Of a stretch of DNA of 64,000 nucleotides, positions 47,766 to 58,995 are shown piece by piece. Position 1 is the stretch's first letter. Each line of letters begins with the position of its first letter. Under the pieces are notes generated by a model. It saw only the letters and a list, made by a program, of their open reading frames with translations. It was not told the origin of the DNA and searched no databases. This DNA comes from Ostrinia nubilalis (Eukaryota > Arthropoda > Insecta > Lepidoptera > Crambidae): assembly GCF_963855985.1 (NCBI RefSeq), contig NC_087112.1, forward strand, positions 6,884,501-6,948,500, given 5' to 3'. The position numbers and the translations under genes are program-made.

Positions 47766-47895
47766 ATAAGCTGTACCCGCGATTTCGTATGCGTGAAAAT
47801 AGTTCGAATAACAATACATGCCTCTTTTTTGCAACATTTTTCATTACTGCTCCGCTCCTATAGGCTGTAGGGCAGCGATACGTGATCTCACTCGA
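47766..47895 (-). mobile_element. Helitron-like 3' portion
   Basis: AAGCTGTACCCGCGATTTCG, TATGCGTGAAAATAGTTCGA, TTCATTACTGCTCCGCTCC and TATAGGCTGTAGGGC match the reverse complement of the 30358 element, with the distal part lost. Confidence 0.65.
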
Positions 47896-49280
47896 TTATT
47901 TCTAAACTATACAAGATATCGAAAAACTGGTTACTGATTCTGAAAGTGCTTCATAAGTTTTATCAAACGGTATCAATAATAGGTTACAGATTAAACTAGA
48001 TCTATCCGAAAATCTGTATGTTTTATTTTACTGTTTAATAACCTAAATACTTTATGAACATGGTGTCTTCCCTATTCCATATTGTTACCTTCTACTGACG
48101 GGTTTCGAAAACCGATCTTCATAAAAGTAGAAGCAGAAAGTGAACAAAACCCATTTTAAAAGTAAATACACATAAAAGTTGTTTTACATTGTCACTTGTT
48201 TCTCTTGCAATGTTATTTATCATCCAGGGCTTGTTATAGCTTCTCATAACAAGTGCTCACTGTTCCATACTCATTGCTAGTACAGTCAGCAACATAAATG
48301 GGCACTATTATCACCCCTAGGACCTTAGACACAAGGTGCCATAAAGTTTGTCGTCAGCTGTACTAACCAATAATCATTACTTTGAGCATGACGTCATTTC
48401 GAGAAAGTGCGAATGTTGCTCTCATCTAAAAATATTTCGCGATAGTGACGAGCCTTGATGTTACTTGATACTTGTAATTGTTCCTTTCAGCTGTGATATT
48501 ATAACTTAACAATTTTATAGCTTTTAAAAACATTTTCATTTGTGTAGTCTAATAAGTATTAAAGTCTTCTTGATCTTCAAACTCTTAAAGATTTAAAATT
48601 TACACAGTAAAAAATCCAGTATAAAAAATGCATTACCAGACAAATACACGAACCACGCATGTTTAACTCTGCGTTTACTTCAAATGAATTAAAATTTTAA
48701 TTATAAATTCGCTTGCAGAAATAAGTACATCATAATATAAATTGTTTAATCTAAAAATGCAATAATGTAAGTCATAAAATAGTTCATCGTATTGAATAGA
48801 ATCGTTAATTCTCAAATTTTTATTACACTGCTAAATGGTTCGTAAAATAAACTACGTTTTATTAGTTACAAGCTTTTTTTCGTATTCGTCCTGCTTATTA
48901 AGTTTATAGCCGCTATAATTAGTAATCATATTGATATTTACTAGGTTACGATTCAAAGAGAGCCGAAGACGTGTTTTTTCTTAGCTCTAAAAATACATTT
49001 AATTGTCTTCTTTAAGCTTTATTAGTCTTTTGCGATGACCACATTGTTTACTATGTATCAAGTGATTTTGTCACAGTTATCGATATCGCGTTCCAGAAAC
49101 ACTCGCTCCCATCATTAGTACTGGACAGTACGTTCGTTGTGACAAAGGTCAGTTCGCGTACGTTGACAGGACAAGGGCGGACTGATATAGATCTTATTTC
49201 TATAGGCATAGGACAGATATAGATTCTAGATTTGTATACAGCATTTCAGACTTAATATTTTTATTGCAAATTCGCCCCTG

Positions 49281-49524
49281 TCTATACTTATAAAATAATA
49301 TAAAGCTGAAGAGTTTCTTTGTTTGCTTGAACGCGCTAATCTCAGAAAATACTGGTCCGATTTGAAAAAATATTTTTGTGTTAGGTACCTACCTAGCCCA
49401 TTTATCGAGGAAGGCTTTAGGCTGTATAACATCACCCTACAGTCGATAAGGAGCGGAGCAGTAAAGAAAAGTGTTGCAAAAACGGGAAATATTATTCAAA
49501 CTATTTTCACGCGTACGAAGTCGC
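49281..49524 (+). mobile_element. Helitron-like element (Lep1-like), 3' hairpin lost
   Basis: It begins TCTATACTTATAAAATAATA and matches the 30358 copy through AGGAGCGGAGCAGTAAAGAA and CACGCGTACGAAGTCGC, then stops before the CTAG terminus. The frames here are shadows. Confidence 0.75.
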
Positions 49525-50238
49525 TTTTCATTAATAAAAGAGACCCCAGTGCATATCTTGATTTGCTGTCTGTTTTATTATAGTTCTAGATGAATCGATG
49601 CCTCAATTGACGACGTTTGATCTTTGCTTTGTTTTTGTTACGTTATTACTTCAATGCGCTGGTCTGTTTATATTTTTTTTGTGATTGAAATATTTTTGTT
49701 TGACGGGGTGCGGCGGTGTTTTGTATTAATTCCTTTCATCATCAATTGGCATTCTGTTCATATACTCGTACTTCCGGTGGTTGTGACTCTATTAAGATAA
49801 TTATGTAACCAAATGAATACAAAAATTATTGAGCGAAGCGATTATTTCGCTCGATTATTGTACTTCTTACTGCCTATCCGAAATAATGAATGAACTTTCA
49901 CTTCCTAATATCCTGCTCTTTCGTATGAATTAAGTAGAATGAATCAAACATACATTTTCATTTACAAAAGTCCAATATTTTCAAACATCCTTAATTATTA
50001 TAGAATGCAACTGACCACGAAAGATATCAGCTTGTGTAATCCAATAAAGATGAGTCACCCATTTTGCTTTTAGCAACGTTAACAAAGAGGGTACAGTGAT
50101 AGTGTACCTATGCAGTAATCAATATATGGCGGGCTATCTCACTCGACCCCTAGCTGATAACGTAATGCTCATTCTTGCATGCTTAAGGTCAATATTTAAG
50201 TTAAAGATGACATCTGTCTTGGAACGAAGATTGCTGCA

Positions 50239-50505
50239 ATGCTTGGAATCATCGCAGAATTAAAAACTTCTACTCATCCAGCTTCCTCCCTAATATCATT
50301 ATCATCATTTATAATGCGAACAGCTAGGGACTGGAATTCGCTGCCAGCTGCTCTCTTTCCCGAACACTTTAATCCGGGTCTTTTAAAGGCGAGAGTGAAT
50401 AGGGACTTACAGGGCAGATATGTACCATCCTAGACTGCATCTCACTTAACACCAAGTGCGATTGCGGTGCCTGCCTTGTTATGCATAAAAAAATCAGCCA
50501 CAGGA
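50239..50505 (+). mobile_element. 3' end of a Jockey/CR1-group retrotransposon (reverse-transcriptase C-terminus plus 3' UTR)
   Basis: The frame to 50433 ends …FIMRTARDWNSLPAALFPEH, FNPGLLKARVNRDLQGRYV and PS, then a stop. The R(T/D)xRxWNSLP(x)xxFP…F…R(V/I)N pattern is the conserved C-terminus of CR1/Jockey-group reverse transcriptases. A 3' UTR follows (CCATCCTAGACTGCATCTCA) and ends GTTATGCATAAAAAAA. It is 5'-truncated, with no internal stop in the piece that remains. UTR-only copies occur at 52215 and, reversed, 58466. Confidence 0.75.
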
Positions 50506-50535
50506 CCTCTACTGCTGAAAACTCTATAGTCTGTT
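50488..50535 (-). mobile_element. very short RTE-like 3' end
   Basis: ATCAGCCACAGGACCTCTAC and TGCTGAAAACT resemble the RTE tail just after the CR1-like poly-A. Only about 45 bp are present. Confidence 0.35.
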
Positions 50536-50689
50536 GCGCTGTCCTCTGCCAATAAGTTCGAAACACAGCTTTATTACAATTGGAGTAAGGATTGTGTTGT
50601 CAACTTTTTGGCCACTTTGGATGTCACGAACTATTTGACGCTGACTGTTCAAACAACACAAAGGAGAAGAAAGAAGAAACCCTTTGTCT

Positions 50690-50820
50690 TTCGTTGCGGG
50701 TCCAATGACAGCTTAACTTTCCCGCGGCACAAACTTGACCTTCACTGGTTGGGTTTTTATTGGCGGTCAAGCTGTAGATCCTGGCTACACAGGAGTTGCA
50801 GCGGTGGGAAAGAGAGGTGA
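50690..50820 (+). repeat. dispersed repeat family B
   Basis: TCGTTGCGGGTCCAATGACA, CACTGGTTGGGTTTTTATTG and CAAGCTGTAGATCCTGGCTA match the 2234 copy closely. The 70-codon frame is incidental. Confidence 0.7.
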
Positions 50821-51837
50821 AAAAAAAACCCTTTGTCTTTGTAAAATGTTTATTCCTCTGTAATGAAACTAGATATTATGACCATACTTTAGTTAAAGCG
50901 ATGTTATTGGACTGCTCAACGTTTTATTCATAACGGATACTTTATGATTAAATTATAACTCGAGCCGAGATATTGATCTGATCTCCATCATTATCTAGAA
51001 TTAGATGGAAAGTGGAGATACGTACCTACTTTATAAGTGGCGAACTTGCTTAAGTACGAAGATTAGAATCTAACTAATTAAACTTTCAAATTAAACACAA
51101 ATTAGCAAGTTTATAAAACTTTAGAACTTGTCGATATTAAAATGTTGAAGAAACCTTGTTCTTAGGGCTCGTTCCTACAGAAATCCAGTTTAAAATCCAT
51201 TAAAATTTATTATTTATTTTATTTACCTTCTAGAGCAGATGAAAAAATTTATACAAGATGTAGAAAAACTTGACTATCTCACCTGTCGCAAATTTAGTAA
51301 GCTTTTTTTGGTTCATAATAGTCATGTCACTAGGACGTATAGTTTCCGAGGATTAAGCAAAAAAAAAAACGAAAAATGGTACCTTCAAACCCCCCTCTCC
51401 CCTCCGGCTCAAGGACTAAGGGCGGGGACTTTTGCTATGTTCACCTCCTAACTAGTTTAAATAAAGTCCCGAAGTCAGACATAGTGTTCCACGCATTTTC
51501 CTCTACACTGTCGTTAAAGCATTCATTGACTGGACTAAATCACTTCTAATGACACAACTACAACTCATACAAAATTGAAAGTTTTCCTAAAGCTTTTTTC
51601 ATAAAGTTCAATTTTATGGCTTTTAATATTTTCAATTACACGTGTTGTATTGTAAACACGAATCCTCCAAAGCACCTTTATGTCTCTAAAAATAGAGTTC
51701 ACAGTAATCAGTCACCCAGATCTTTAGGAAGACTTCCGTCCAGCCCAGTCATATCCGTACCTAAAATAATCCTTCATAACTAGAGAGCGTCGACCTCTGT
51801 AGTAAACAGGGTGTTCAAATTTGGTTTTTATTGTTAC

Positions 51838-52488
51838 GTAAGGGCTCGTACACATAAACACGATATGACGTCAAATCGTGGTACGATGCGGTATCGTGTC
51901 ACCATGCGACGTCGTATCGTGGGTCTATTTTACTCTTATCACCCAGGTGATCAAAGTGGACTCCATTTGACACTTTAGTATCCTTTGATCACCCTTCATC
52001 CATGGATAAGATCACCTGGGTGATCAAATCCAGATGATCAAAATGGAATAGATTATATCGTGGGAATATGTTGGGACATATCCCCGATTATATCGTGGAC
52101 GATACAATCTATTTCAGACCCACGTCGTGGTCAATGGTAATCTCGAAAAATGGACCGCACTAGACGTGTTCTTCTCTTGCTGATATTTTTAAAAATACGA
52201 ATAAAAAAGAAACAGAGATGCTGGATACAAGGTTATAGTGAATAGGCACTTACATAGCAGATATGTACCATCCTAGACTGCATCTCACTTAATATCAGGT
52301 GCGATTACAGTCAAATATCTACCCTTGTTCTGCATAAAAAACTATCCATTCCTTTCAAAAAAGAATAACAAGAGTCATTTTAAGAAGTCGATGCTATGTC
52401 GCTTGCTCGTCGTAGATTCCAATGACGACGTCGCATCATGACACGATGGCGCGACGTCGTATCATGTTTGTGTGTACAAGCCCTAATT
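51838..52488. mobile_element. about 650-bp TIR element with internal palindromes, split by a CR1-like tail
   Basis: The left end (AAGGGCTCGTACACATAAAC, ACGATATGACGTC) and right end (GACGTCGTATCATG, TTTGTGTGTACAAGCCCT) are inverted with a few mismatches over about 30 bp. Subterminal CGTATCGTG/CGACGTCGTATC motifs repeat on both sides. The interior holds palindromic GATCACCTGGGTGATC-type motifs at about 51938 and 52011. A CR1-like 3' UTR (52215-52342) interrupts it. No transposase is visible. The target duplication is unclear. Confidence 0.6.
52215..52342 (+). mobile_element. CR1/Jockey-group 3' UTR insertion
   Basis: GTGAATAGGCACTTACATAG, GTACCATCCTAGACTGCATC and TTCTGCATAAAAAAC match the 3' end of the 50239 element. 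It lies inside the 51838-52488 TIR element. Confidence 0.7.
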
Positions 52489-52860
52489 AAGGTAGAACCG
52501 TGCAGGAAGTACACCCACAGGCGAGGCTGGCGCGGCAATAAAATAATACCAGATGATTTATTTGTAAACAGTCTGGATCGCAGTCAACGCTTGCGCACAA
52601 TAAGCCGTACACCGGCAGGAAATTGTGGACGGAGATTGTGCGTTTATGGCGTTATGACAGTGTGTGATAAAAGCTCTTTGAATAAGCTATTCCATTTATA
52701 AGTGAAAATGGGCTTATGTTTGGAAGGAACTGAGCAAATGGAAAATGTGTAGCGGAATGTCTTTGAGCGGAAAATAGTGATACTAACTATTGTAACATGT
52801 CACCATTTCACCTATGAGTCACCACCACCACAATAAAGATTTATTTTTGTATTTGTAGCT

Positions 52861-53012
52861 TTTCGCACATGTGAATTCGCGCAAGTGTACCAGAACCCTT
52901 TTCGCGCAAGTGTCCATTCGCGCTAATGTCTTTAAAATCGCGCAAGTGTCGCGCTAATGTCTTTACGCACAAATGTCTTTTCGCGCATGTGACTTCGCGC
53001 TAGTGTTTTTCC
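52861..53012 (+). repeat. degenerate tandem array, nine units of TTCGCGC(A/T)A(G/A)TGTC
   Basis: Units start near 52861, 52876, 52900, 52917, 52938, 52950, 52966, 52981 and 52994. Each carries CGCGC or CGCAC followed by (A/T)AGTGT, (A/T)AATGT or ATGTG. Spacing is 12-24 bp. All units are in one orientation. Confidence 0.8.
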
Positions 53013-53412
53013 CCCAAAATAAGTGACTGTATTTTCATTGAAAACTATTTATTTCACACGACGTTGCCAGCGTGTGTACCGCAGCATGCAGTGTTTGTTT
53101 ACAATGTCCGATCTTGTTTATTTTCCCTGCATATGGATTAAAAAGCTTCCAACCTCCATTTTGGGAGTTTATTGCCAGTTCTATTTGGATATTGCCGCGA
53201 GTTAGTGAAAACAGACGTTTGGAACATAAACTAGGAACACATGACCTAAAAATCCATAAGCTTATATAAAGCTTTTTTATTTTGCTTGGTTATAAGCAAT
53301 TAGAACAAAATTTTTCCCAATTTATTAATATGAAAAATAAGCGAATGATACTTTTAAGTTTTTTTGAAACAGACCACAAATGATCCTACTGTTAAAGAAA
53401 GATCTAAATTAC

Positions 53413-53512
53413 TTCTTTAACAGTAACTAATAACCATAACCGGTGTTTTTGTACAGAGTTTGACAGACTTTTGACGACTCCTAAGGTTAAGATGGTGCAA
53501 TCCAGCCTTAAA
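53413..53512. mobile_element. decayed copy of the 30066 MITE
   Basis: TTTAACAGTAACTAATAACC, ATAACCGGTGTTTTTGTACA, TTTGACAGACTTTTGACG and GATGGTGCAATCCAGCCTTA match. The left inverted end has decayed. Confidence 0.65.
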
Positions 53513-53515
53513 TAA

Positions 53516-56180
53516 TATGAGAATAATCTAGAACGTTAATAACATTAATTATTAAATTAAATCAGTAATCATTTGTTAACATTTTAGACACGTATAGACA
53601 GACCGACAAAACATCCGTGACGTAACGTCATGAAAGGTAATTTATTAGGCTATAATTCTTATTTGACATTCACGCCCAATTTTAAGTCACGTTACTTTAC
53701 GCTTTTCAGGCGTTTCTACATCAAAATTGACGAGAGAAACAACGTCTACGCAGATTACCCTAATAGCTGAACCCACTTAAAGCTACAACTATAAAACTAC
53801 TAGTTTGGACAGCTATGATCGTTTTACGACTAGTGTCGAAATTCTAACTAGTTGATGATTTACAGATGCTATAGTGGGATTTTATTGCTTTTTTGTTTTT
53901 ATTTTTTACTGCTTTATGGCAACACTGGGCGAATGATTTTGATATGTTCCAGTTTTTTAGGTTTGGTACTGAATGAGGTGATGACGATAAAACTTAGAAA
54001 TATGTCTTTGTTTTGACAGACTCCAAAAACATGTTTTTTTTACTTTTATTTCTTTTTGGGATCTTGAAAATCTGGAGACTATTTAAGTCAGGAAGAGATG
54101 TGGAACTCTCTAACGGTTTATTCCACTTAGTTCACCTGGATGGGTTCGAGGTGAAATGAGCACACTAAAAACTCCACTTTTTTCACCCAGGTAAACATAG
54201 TGTAATAATCCCTTTCTAGCATTTGAATTATCAGGATCTTAGCTTGCCAATGAATCCAAGCCAGTGAGGGTAAAATTGTCCCTAGGGATAGCTTACTGCA
54301 AATAATTGAAATAATTTATCAGTAGAATTCACCAGGAGTTCGCTGTTGGTCAAAATTCCAGCACAGCTAATAAGGTACTTACGCCCGTATTCATAAACCA
54401 TGCTTACTTAAGTGAAGCTGTAAATCGAATGCACAGTGTTGAATAGAGCTCTGTGATTGGTTCGTGTGTCAACCTGAGCATCTACGCGCACTGTGAGACC
54501 TCATAGTAATGTTTGTGAATACGGGTCTTAGACTCCAACTGGGAAGGTCTAGCCTGCACCTTACTTCCTGCAGCCGAAACAACAAAGTTAACATTAATAT
54601 TGTGTACTATTCTATATGAATATAGTTTTTACTATATTCGATCTGGAAACCTATCTTGCATTGCAATTAAACTGAGTTGCATTGCAACAGCAGATGCTCC
54701 ATTAAGGAGGCTTCGTCAATTTTGTTAACCTCCTATAGAGGAGACCGAGGAGAGTTTTGATACTGTGACATTGTCGATCTTTTGGAACTTATTAACTACT
54801 TGCGAGCTCGTAATAGTGCGCGTTTTTAGTTCAAGTCTCGAGTTTACAAATGCGCGCTGTTGCGCTGATAGTTAATATTTTGCCTAAAATCGACCATGTC
54901 ACTCTCCTCTGTCACAACTCTCCCCAGTCTCCCCTACATTTAAATTCGAATTACAATACAGTAGACACTTCCGCGAAGCAATCAAAGTTATTAGTATACA
55001 GCTCAGCAGCACTCAACACCAAATTTTAACGGATTTACGATAGTCATAAACCCATTGTGACATAGTAGTACATCAGCGCTTCAACTTACCACAACATGTC
55101 TATGTCTAATTTCCTCATTAAATGAACCTTAACACAACTGTATAAAGTTCAAAATATATTTTTTGTGGGTAAACAAAACAGATTGAGACATCAAGCTAAA
55201 GATTATGTTTTATGAGGTTCAGCGTCAAATAGTTAATTAATGTTGATAGTTTATTCTTTTATATGAGTATTTTTATGACAGAACGTGATGTGTGGTCATG
55301 AATCACTAAAATCTCAATATAGCTAAAATTATATTGTCAAGTACCTAATTTAGAGACCGAGATCATTAAGGTACCTAAAGTCAATCGAAAATCATTTCAA
55401 TTCGTCGAATATAGCGTAATATAGTCCAGACAAAATAAATAAGTAAGTACCTATGTCCTAGAATTAAAATACAATTATAATTAAAATTATTTATAGTACC
55501 TATGTAGGGTTCTTTTTAGGGTACTTCCAATATAGCTTGCTTTACCACCATTTTGTCCCGAGAAGATTAGATTGTTATTAAAAGCTATGTTATAAAAAAA
55601 TGTTAAAAAAATAACTTTAAAGTTTCTAAAGTGTCTTTCTAGACTTCTACTACAAGTTACGTGTTCTCTCACAGAAATTTTATTATTATTATGGAAAATC
55701 ACTTATCAGTTATCGTGTGCTCTAAAAGGTTTCGAACCTGCGACTCTTGGCCCACGATAGTTATCTTAATTGCATGTATACAAATAGGTCAAATTATATC
55801 GGACTGTTATGAGGAAATAATTCATAAGCAATGACAGAAACCAATAAATTGTCTTGTAGAGACGGCATATCAAGCTTGACACAGCGGTATCTTATTTAGT
55901 CGTAATAGGGACTATATTGCAACAAAACTGTATAGGTTGATGTGCAATCAACAATAGGTATTAGAAGAAATACATTCACATAGACCACCCATCATGAGGC
56001 AATGTTAAGAAATGTTCTAGATAGTATTGTTCAAGAACATTATTATTAGTGCAGCTAAACAAATACAGTTGTAGTCTGACATTTGGTTGAATCGATTAAC
56101 AACAAAGTTGAGTCGCATTATGAAATGAGCATCAAAACTTATTCAAACCAGAGGGCCTTGTGTGAGTTTACATTAAAATT
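53516..56180. other. unique AT-rich DNA
   Basis: Apart from the MITE at 54381 and a tRNA-like B-box motif on the minus strand at 55715-55755 (GTTTCGAACCTGCGACTC), I see no supported feature. Confidence 0.45.
54381..54528. mobile_element. 148-bp MITE, copy 2 of the 28741 family
   Basis: ACGCCCGTATTCATAAACC at the left and GTTTGTGAATACGGGTCT at the right are inverted. The interior TTGAATAGAGCTCTGTGATT and GGTTCGTGTGTCAAC match copy 1. Confidence 0.8.
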
Positions 56181-56184
56181 AAAC

Positions 56185-56305
56185 GTCGTCACTAGTGAGC
56201 GCGTAAAAAAATGACATTAAATGTATGACGGATTGTACAGCGCCCCTAGCGGAAACTTTCAAGAACTAAAATGTTCATATTTTCTTAACGATCTCACTAG
56301 TGAGG
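56185..56305. repeat. possible short element with CACTAGTGAG at both ends
   Basis: GTCACTAGTGAG (about 56190) and CTCACTAGTGAGG (about 56292) bracket a segment containing TACAGCGCCCCTAGCGGAAA. CACTAGTG is itself palindromic. Only one copy is seen. Confidence 0.3.
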
Positions 56306-56798
56306 ACTTTTGATGTACCTACTCACACACAGCCCTCAGAGCATAGTATTTAAGTATAAGTATGTGATTGGTTAAAAATGGAATAATTGACTTGAATATA
56401 GTGTTCTTAGTTCTTACTTAAGTGTTACTTAGCGACATTTCATGAGGGCTATCTATATAGTTCTAGTAGACTACAGCTCTTATTACAAACTAGTTGCTGC
56501 GATAGACGTAGTCTAATGTCAAACTATATTTAATATAGCGTCCGTAGTTGTTCGTTTTTCATTGTTTTTGGACCATAAGACAAGGGAATAAAGTTCAAAA
56601 TATGGTGGGAACTATATTCCCACTGCAGTAATGGAAGGGCGCAATCTTCAAACATTGCGCCGGCGCAGGACGCTCAATTAACGGCGTCCTTGCAGATAAT
56701 CTTGCAACTGGAACGTGTCAAATCTCACCAATTGCCTGCATTGTCTAGATTGATAAATGTATGAGATCTGAGATATTTTAGGAACGTGAGTATAAATT

Positions 56799-56947
56799 GT
56801 TTCATCCACGAAGACGCGCCCCATCCTTCTTACGCTAATGCTTGAGTGTTACACTACAATAATGACGCTCGTATTGCTTGGATCAAACTACCGCATCCCG
56901 CGCTTTTCTCGACAAAAATTGGTGGGGCGCGTCCTCGTAGATGAAAC
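56799..56947. mobile_element. 149-bp foldback MITE, GTTTCATC(C/T)ACGA ends
   Basis: GTTTCATCCACGAAGACGCG at the left and CGCGTCCTCGTAGATGAAAC at the right are inverted over about 25 bp with two mismatches. The interior is non-coding. Confidence 0.75.
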
Positions 56948-56984
56948 GATCTATAGTTATGTGAATATGTCAAAAAGGACATAA

Positions 56985-57078
56985 AAGTATTGGAACTCTA
57001 CGAACAAGACGTTAAAGATAGAATCAAAATGGCGGCGCGTGATTGGGAAAGCCGACCTCGCGTAACGGGATAAGAAGA
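56985..57078 (+). mobile_element. RTE-like 3' end with (AAG)n tail
   Basis: The segment reads GTTAAAGATAGAATCAAAAT, GGGAAAGCCGACCTCGCGTA, stop-containing, then AAGAAGAAGAAG. The translated (D)RIK…GKAD end plus trinucleotide tail resembles other RTE-clade 3' ends, a different subtype from the TCA-tailed ones. Confidence 0.45.
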
Positions 57079-57108
57079 AGAAGGGAGTAGATATGTGGCT
57101 GGATATCG

Positions 57109-57307
57109 TCTATATCTATAAAAGCGAAAGGTTACTGATTGACTGACTCACTCATCACGAAATCTCAGAAACTACAATAGGAGTCTCGAATTTTGCATGG
57201 GGGTTCATTTTAAAACGTAGGCGCCCACTAAGACGGGATTTTGAAAAATGCAACCCCTAAGGGGGTATAACGGGATCCACGCGTACGAAGTCGCGGGCGG
57301 CTGCTAG
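57109..57307 (+). mobile_element. Helitron-like element
   Basis: It begins TCTATATCTATAAAAGCGAA, has a (GACT)n run, and ends CACGCGTACGAAGTCGCGGG, CGGCTGCTAG|T. It is the sense orientation of the 29808/42800 group. Confidence 0.75.
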
Positions 57308-58465
57308 TTTATGATAAAGGATAGTCGCTTAATACTAATGCGATACATTTTGAAACAGATGTAGTACATCATATATTTATTCGATAAAAATAGCTTTCTG
57401 AAAAAATTTAAACCTGAAAAATCCTCGTAAAATGTTTATTCTTGTCGGTCATTCTCACGATTAGGCGTTCTCAGCCTAATTACCATATCATTTTTTAAAT
57501 TTGGCTTAATTGACTTAAACGCATTTAAATATGAAACACATGAAAAGTACGAATTTAACAATCGTTAAGGCGTCAAATTATTCCAAGCGGTTTTCGCGTA
57601 AATTAGACCCAAAAATTTTATGGTCACGGTAATTAGATAAGGCTAATACTTAATCTAACGGTAATTAGAAAAAATATGTAAAATAGCAAGAAAACAATAT
57701 CTTGCATTGATAAATTTGTATATAAATATATAGCGTCATAAAAAAACGCTGTAGGTACACTTAATAACCCTTTGAAAAAAGGAAAACACTCATTTCTATT
57801 ATTTATTGTATCAAGATATTTTCAGTATACTGCAATAATTGAGGCTTTAACAGGAACACTTAGTTTCGGCCAGAAGGGGCTACGTGTCACATTTCATCAG
57901 AATCTTAATCATCATTTATTTGATTTCAATGTGGTACAAACGATTTAACGTACAGATAATGGATCAGGAGATCTCACAAATTTGATTTTTCGGATATGCA
58001 TATATCGAAAAATTAATTAATGATTTAAGTGATTTTTCCTCTTTTTAATCTATCTGCGATCAGCCATCACCCATTATCAGATTAAATTGAATTTGTAATA
58101 ATGACAGTTCCAGCTCAGCATATCCCATGATTTGTCACCTCGATTCTTTTACAATAAGTTTTCAGATTGATGCTATTCGCTTTCTCCTGAGCCTAAATGC
58201 AGAATTCTTAGAAATAGATTGCATGAAGGTCTAGTCTTTGGTTGTAAGCTTTACAGGATTTTCCACACCCTCTTTGACGTTTGGTACCACTTCACTGGAC
58301 TTTGTAAACCAAGGTGCACAGCTCAAGATTTTTAAAACTTTATTTTGAAAACGTTAAAGTATTTCTACATTTGCGAGGCTAAGTCGATGCCATGTCTACA
58401 TGGGTTTTAGGATCCATTTGTATATAGTTTGTTCTCCAAGCTTCTTCTGTCCAGTACCCATTGCA

Positions 58466-58570
58466 TATCACGAAGTTTTTTCTATGCATAACAAAGCAGG
58501 TAGGATGCAGTTTAGGATGGTACAAAGTGCCTATACACTCTTGCCTTGAAAAGTCCCATTGTCTGTTGAT
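58466..58570 (-). mobile_element. CR1/Jockey-group 3' end, reversed
   Basis: TTTTTTCTATGCATAACAAA, GTAGGATGCAGTTTAGGATG and GTACAAAGTGCCTATACACT are the reverse complement of the 50239 3' UTR. Confidence 0.65.
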
Positions 58571-58743
58571 TTGTTCTCTTTTGTTTTTAATGTGATCACG
58601 CCAGGTAAGTGTTACTGTTGGAAAATCTCATCTTCTTAGGGTAAAGGTATTATGGATAGATGTTAATGGTATTATATTAGAATTAATTAATGATTTAAGA
58701 TGTTAATATCAATTATACTAATAGTAAAAATAAGTATCTGGTA

Positions 58744-58995
58744 CGAGACATGTTTCATGCAGGGGTGACATCTCCTGGCCATCAGAAAGCCCCGATTTCA
58801 CTCCAGGTAACTTCTTTTTGTGGGGTCACCTTAGGGGTTAAAATATACTTTTAAATCCAACAACCATGCAGCAACTGAAGCTGAACATTCGTCATGAAAT
58901 CGAATCTATTTCGAGGTTACTCTAACGAAAGTTTTTAAAAATTTTGATTGTCAGATTGGAAGAAAAGTCCGTACAGTTGTTATGCGAAAGTCTAG
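58744..58995 (+). pseudogene. C-terminal remnant of a Tc1/mariner-type (DDE) transposase
   Basis: The + strand encodes VSCRGDISWPSESPDFTPGN, FFLWGHLRG, stop, then a divergent stretch, MQQLKLNIRHEIESIS, and after a frameshift near 58912 EVTLTKVFKNFDCQIGRKV and RTVVMRK. The WPxxSPDxTPxxFFLWGxL motif carries the last catalytic-region block of Tc1/mariner/IS630-like transposases, followed by the family's C-terminal helix region. One nonsense codon (TAA at about 58840) and one frameshift make it non-functional. N-terminal helix-turn-helix sequence and terminal inverted repeats were not found nearby. Confidence 0.75.

Larger units (their letters stand above)
43743..49280. other. mostly unique AT-rich DNA
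   Basis: It holds a (GAAA)n run at about 44036-44052, a family A copy (44295), a 10-bp hairpin at 45112-45139, Helitron-like pieces (45609, 47766) and a TTATCGATATCGCG motif at about 49078. No coding region can be supported. Confidence 0.45.

Noticed and set aside
52861..53012. CRISPR-like array
   Set aside because: Units are short, degenerate and irregularly spaced, without unique spacers, and the DNA is clearly of animal origin.
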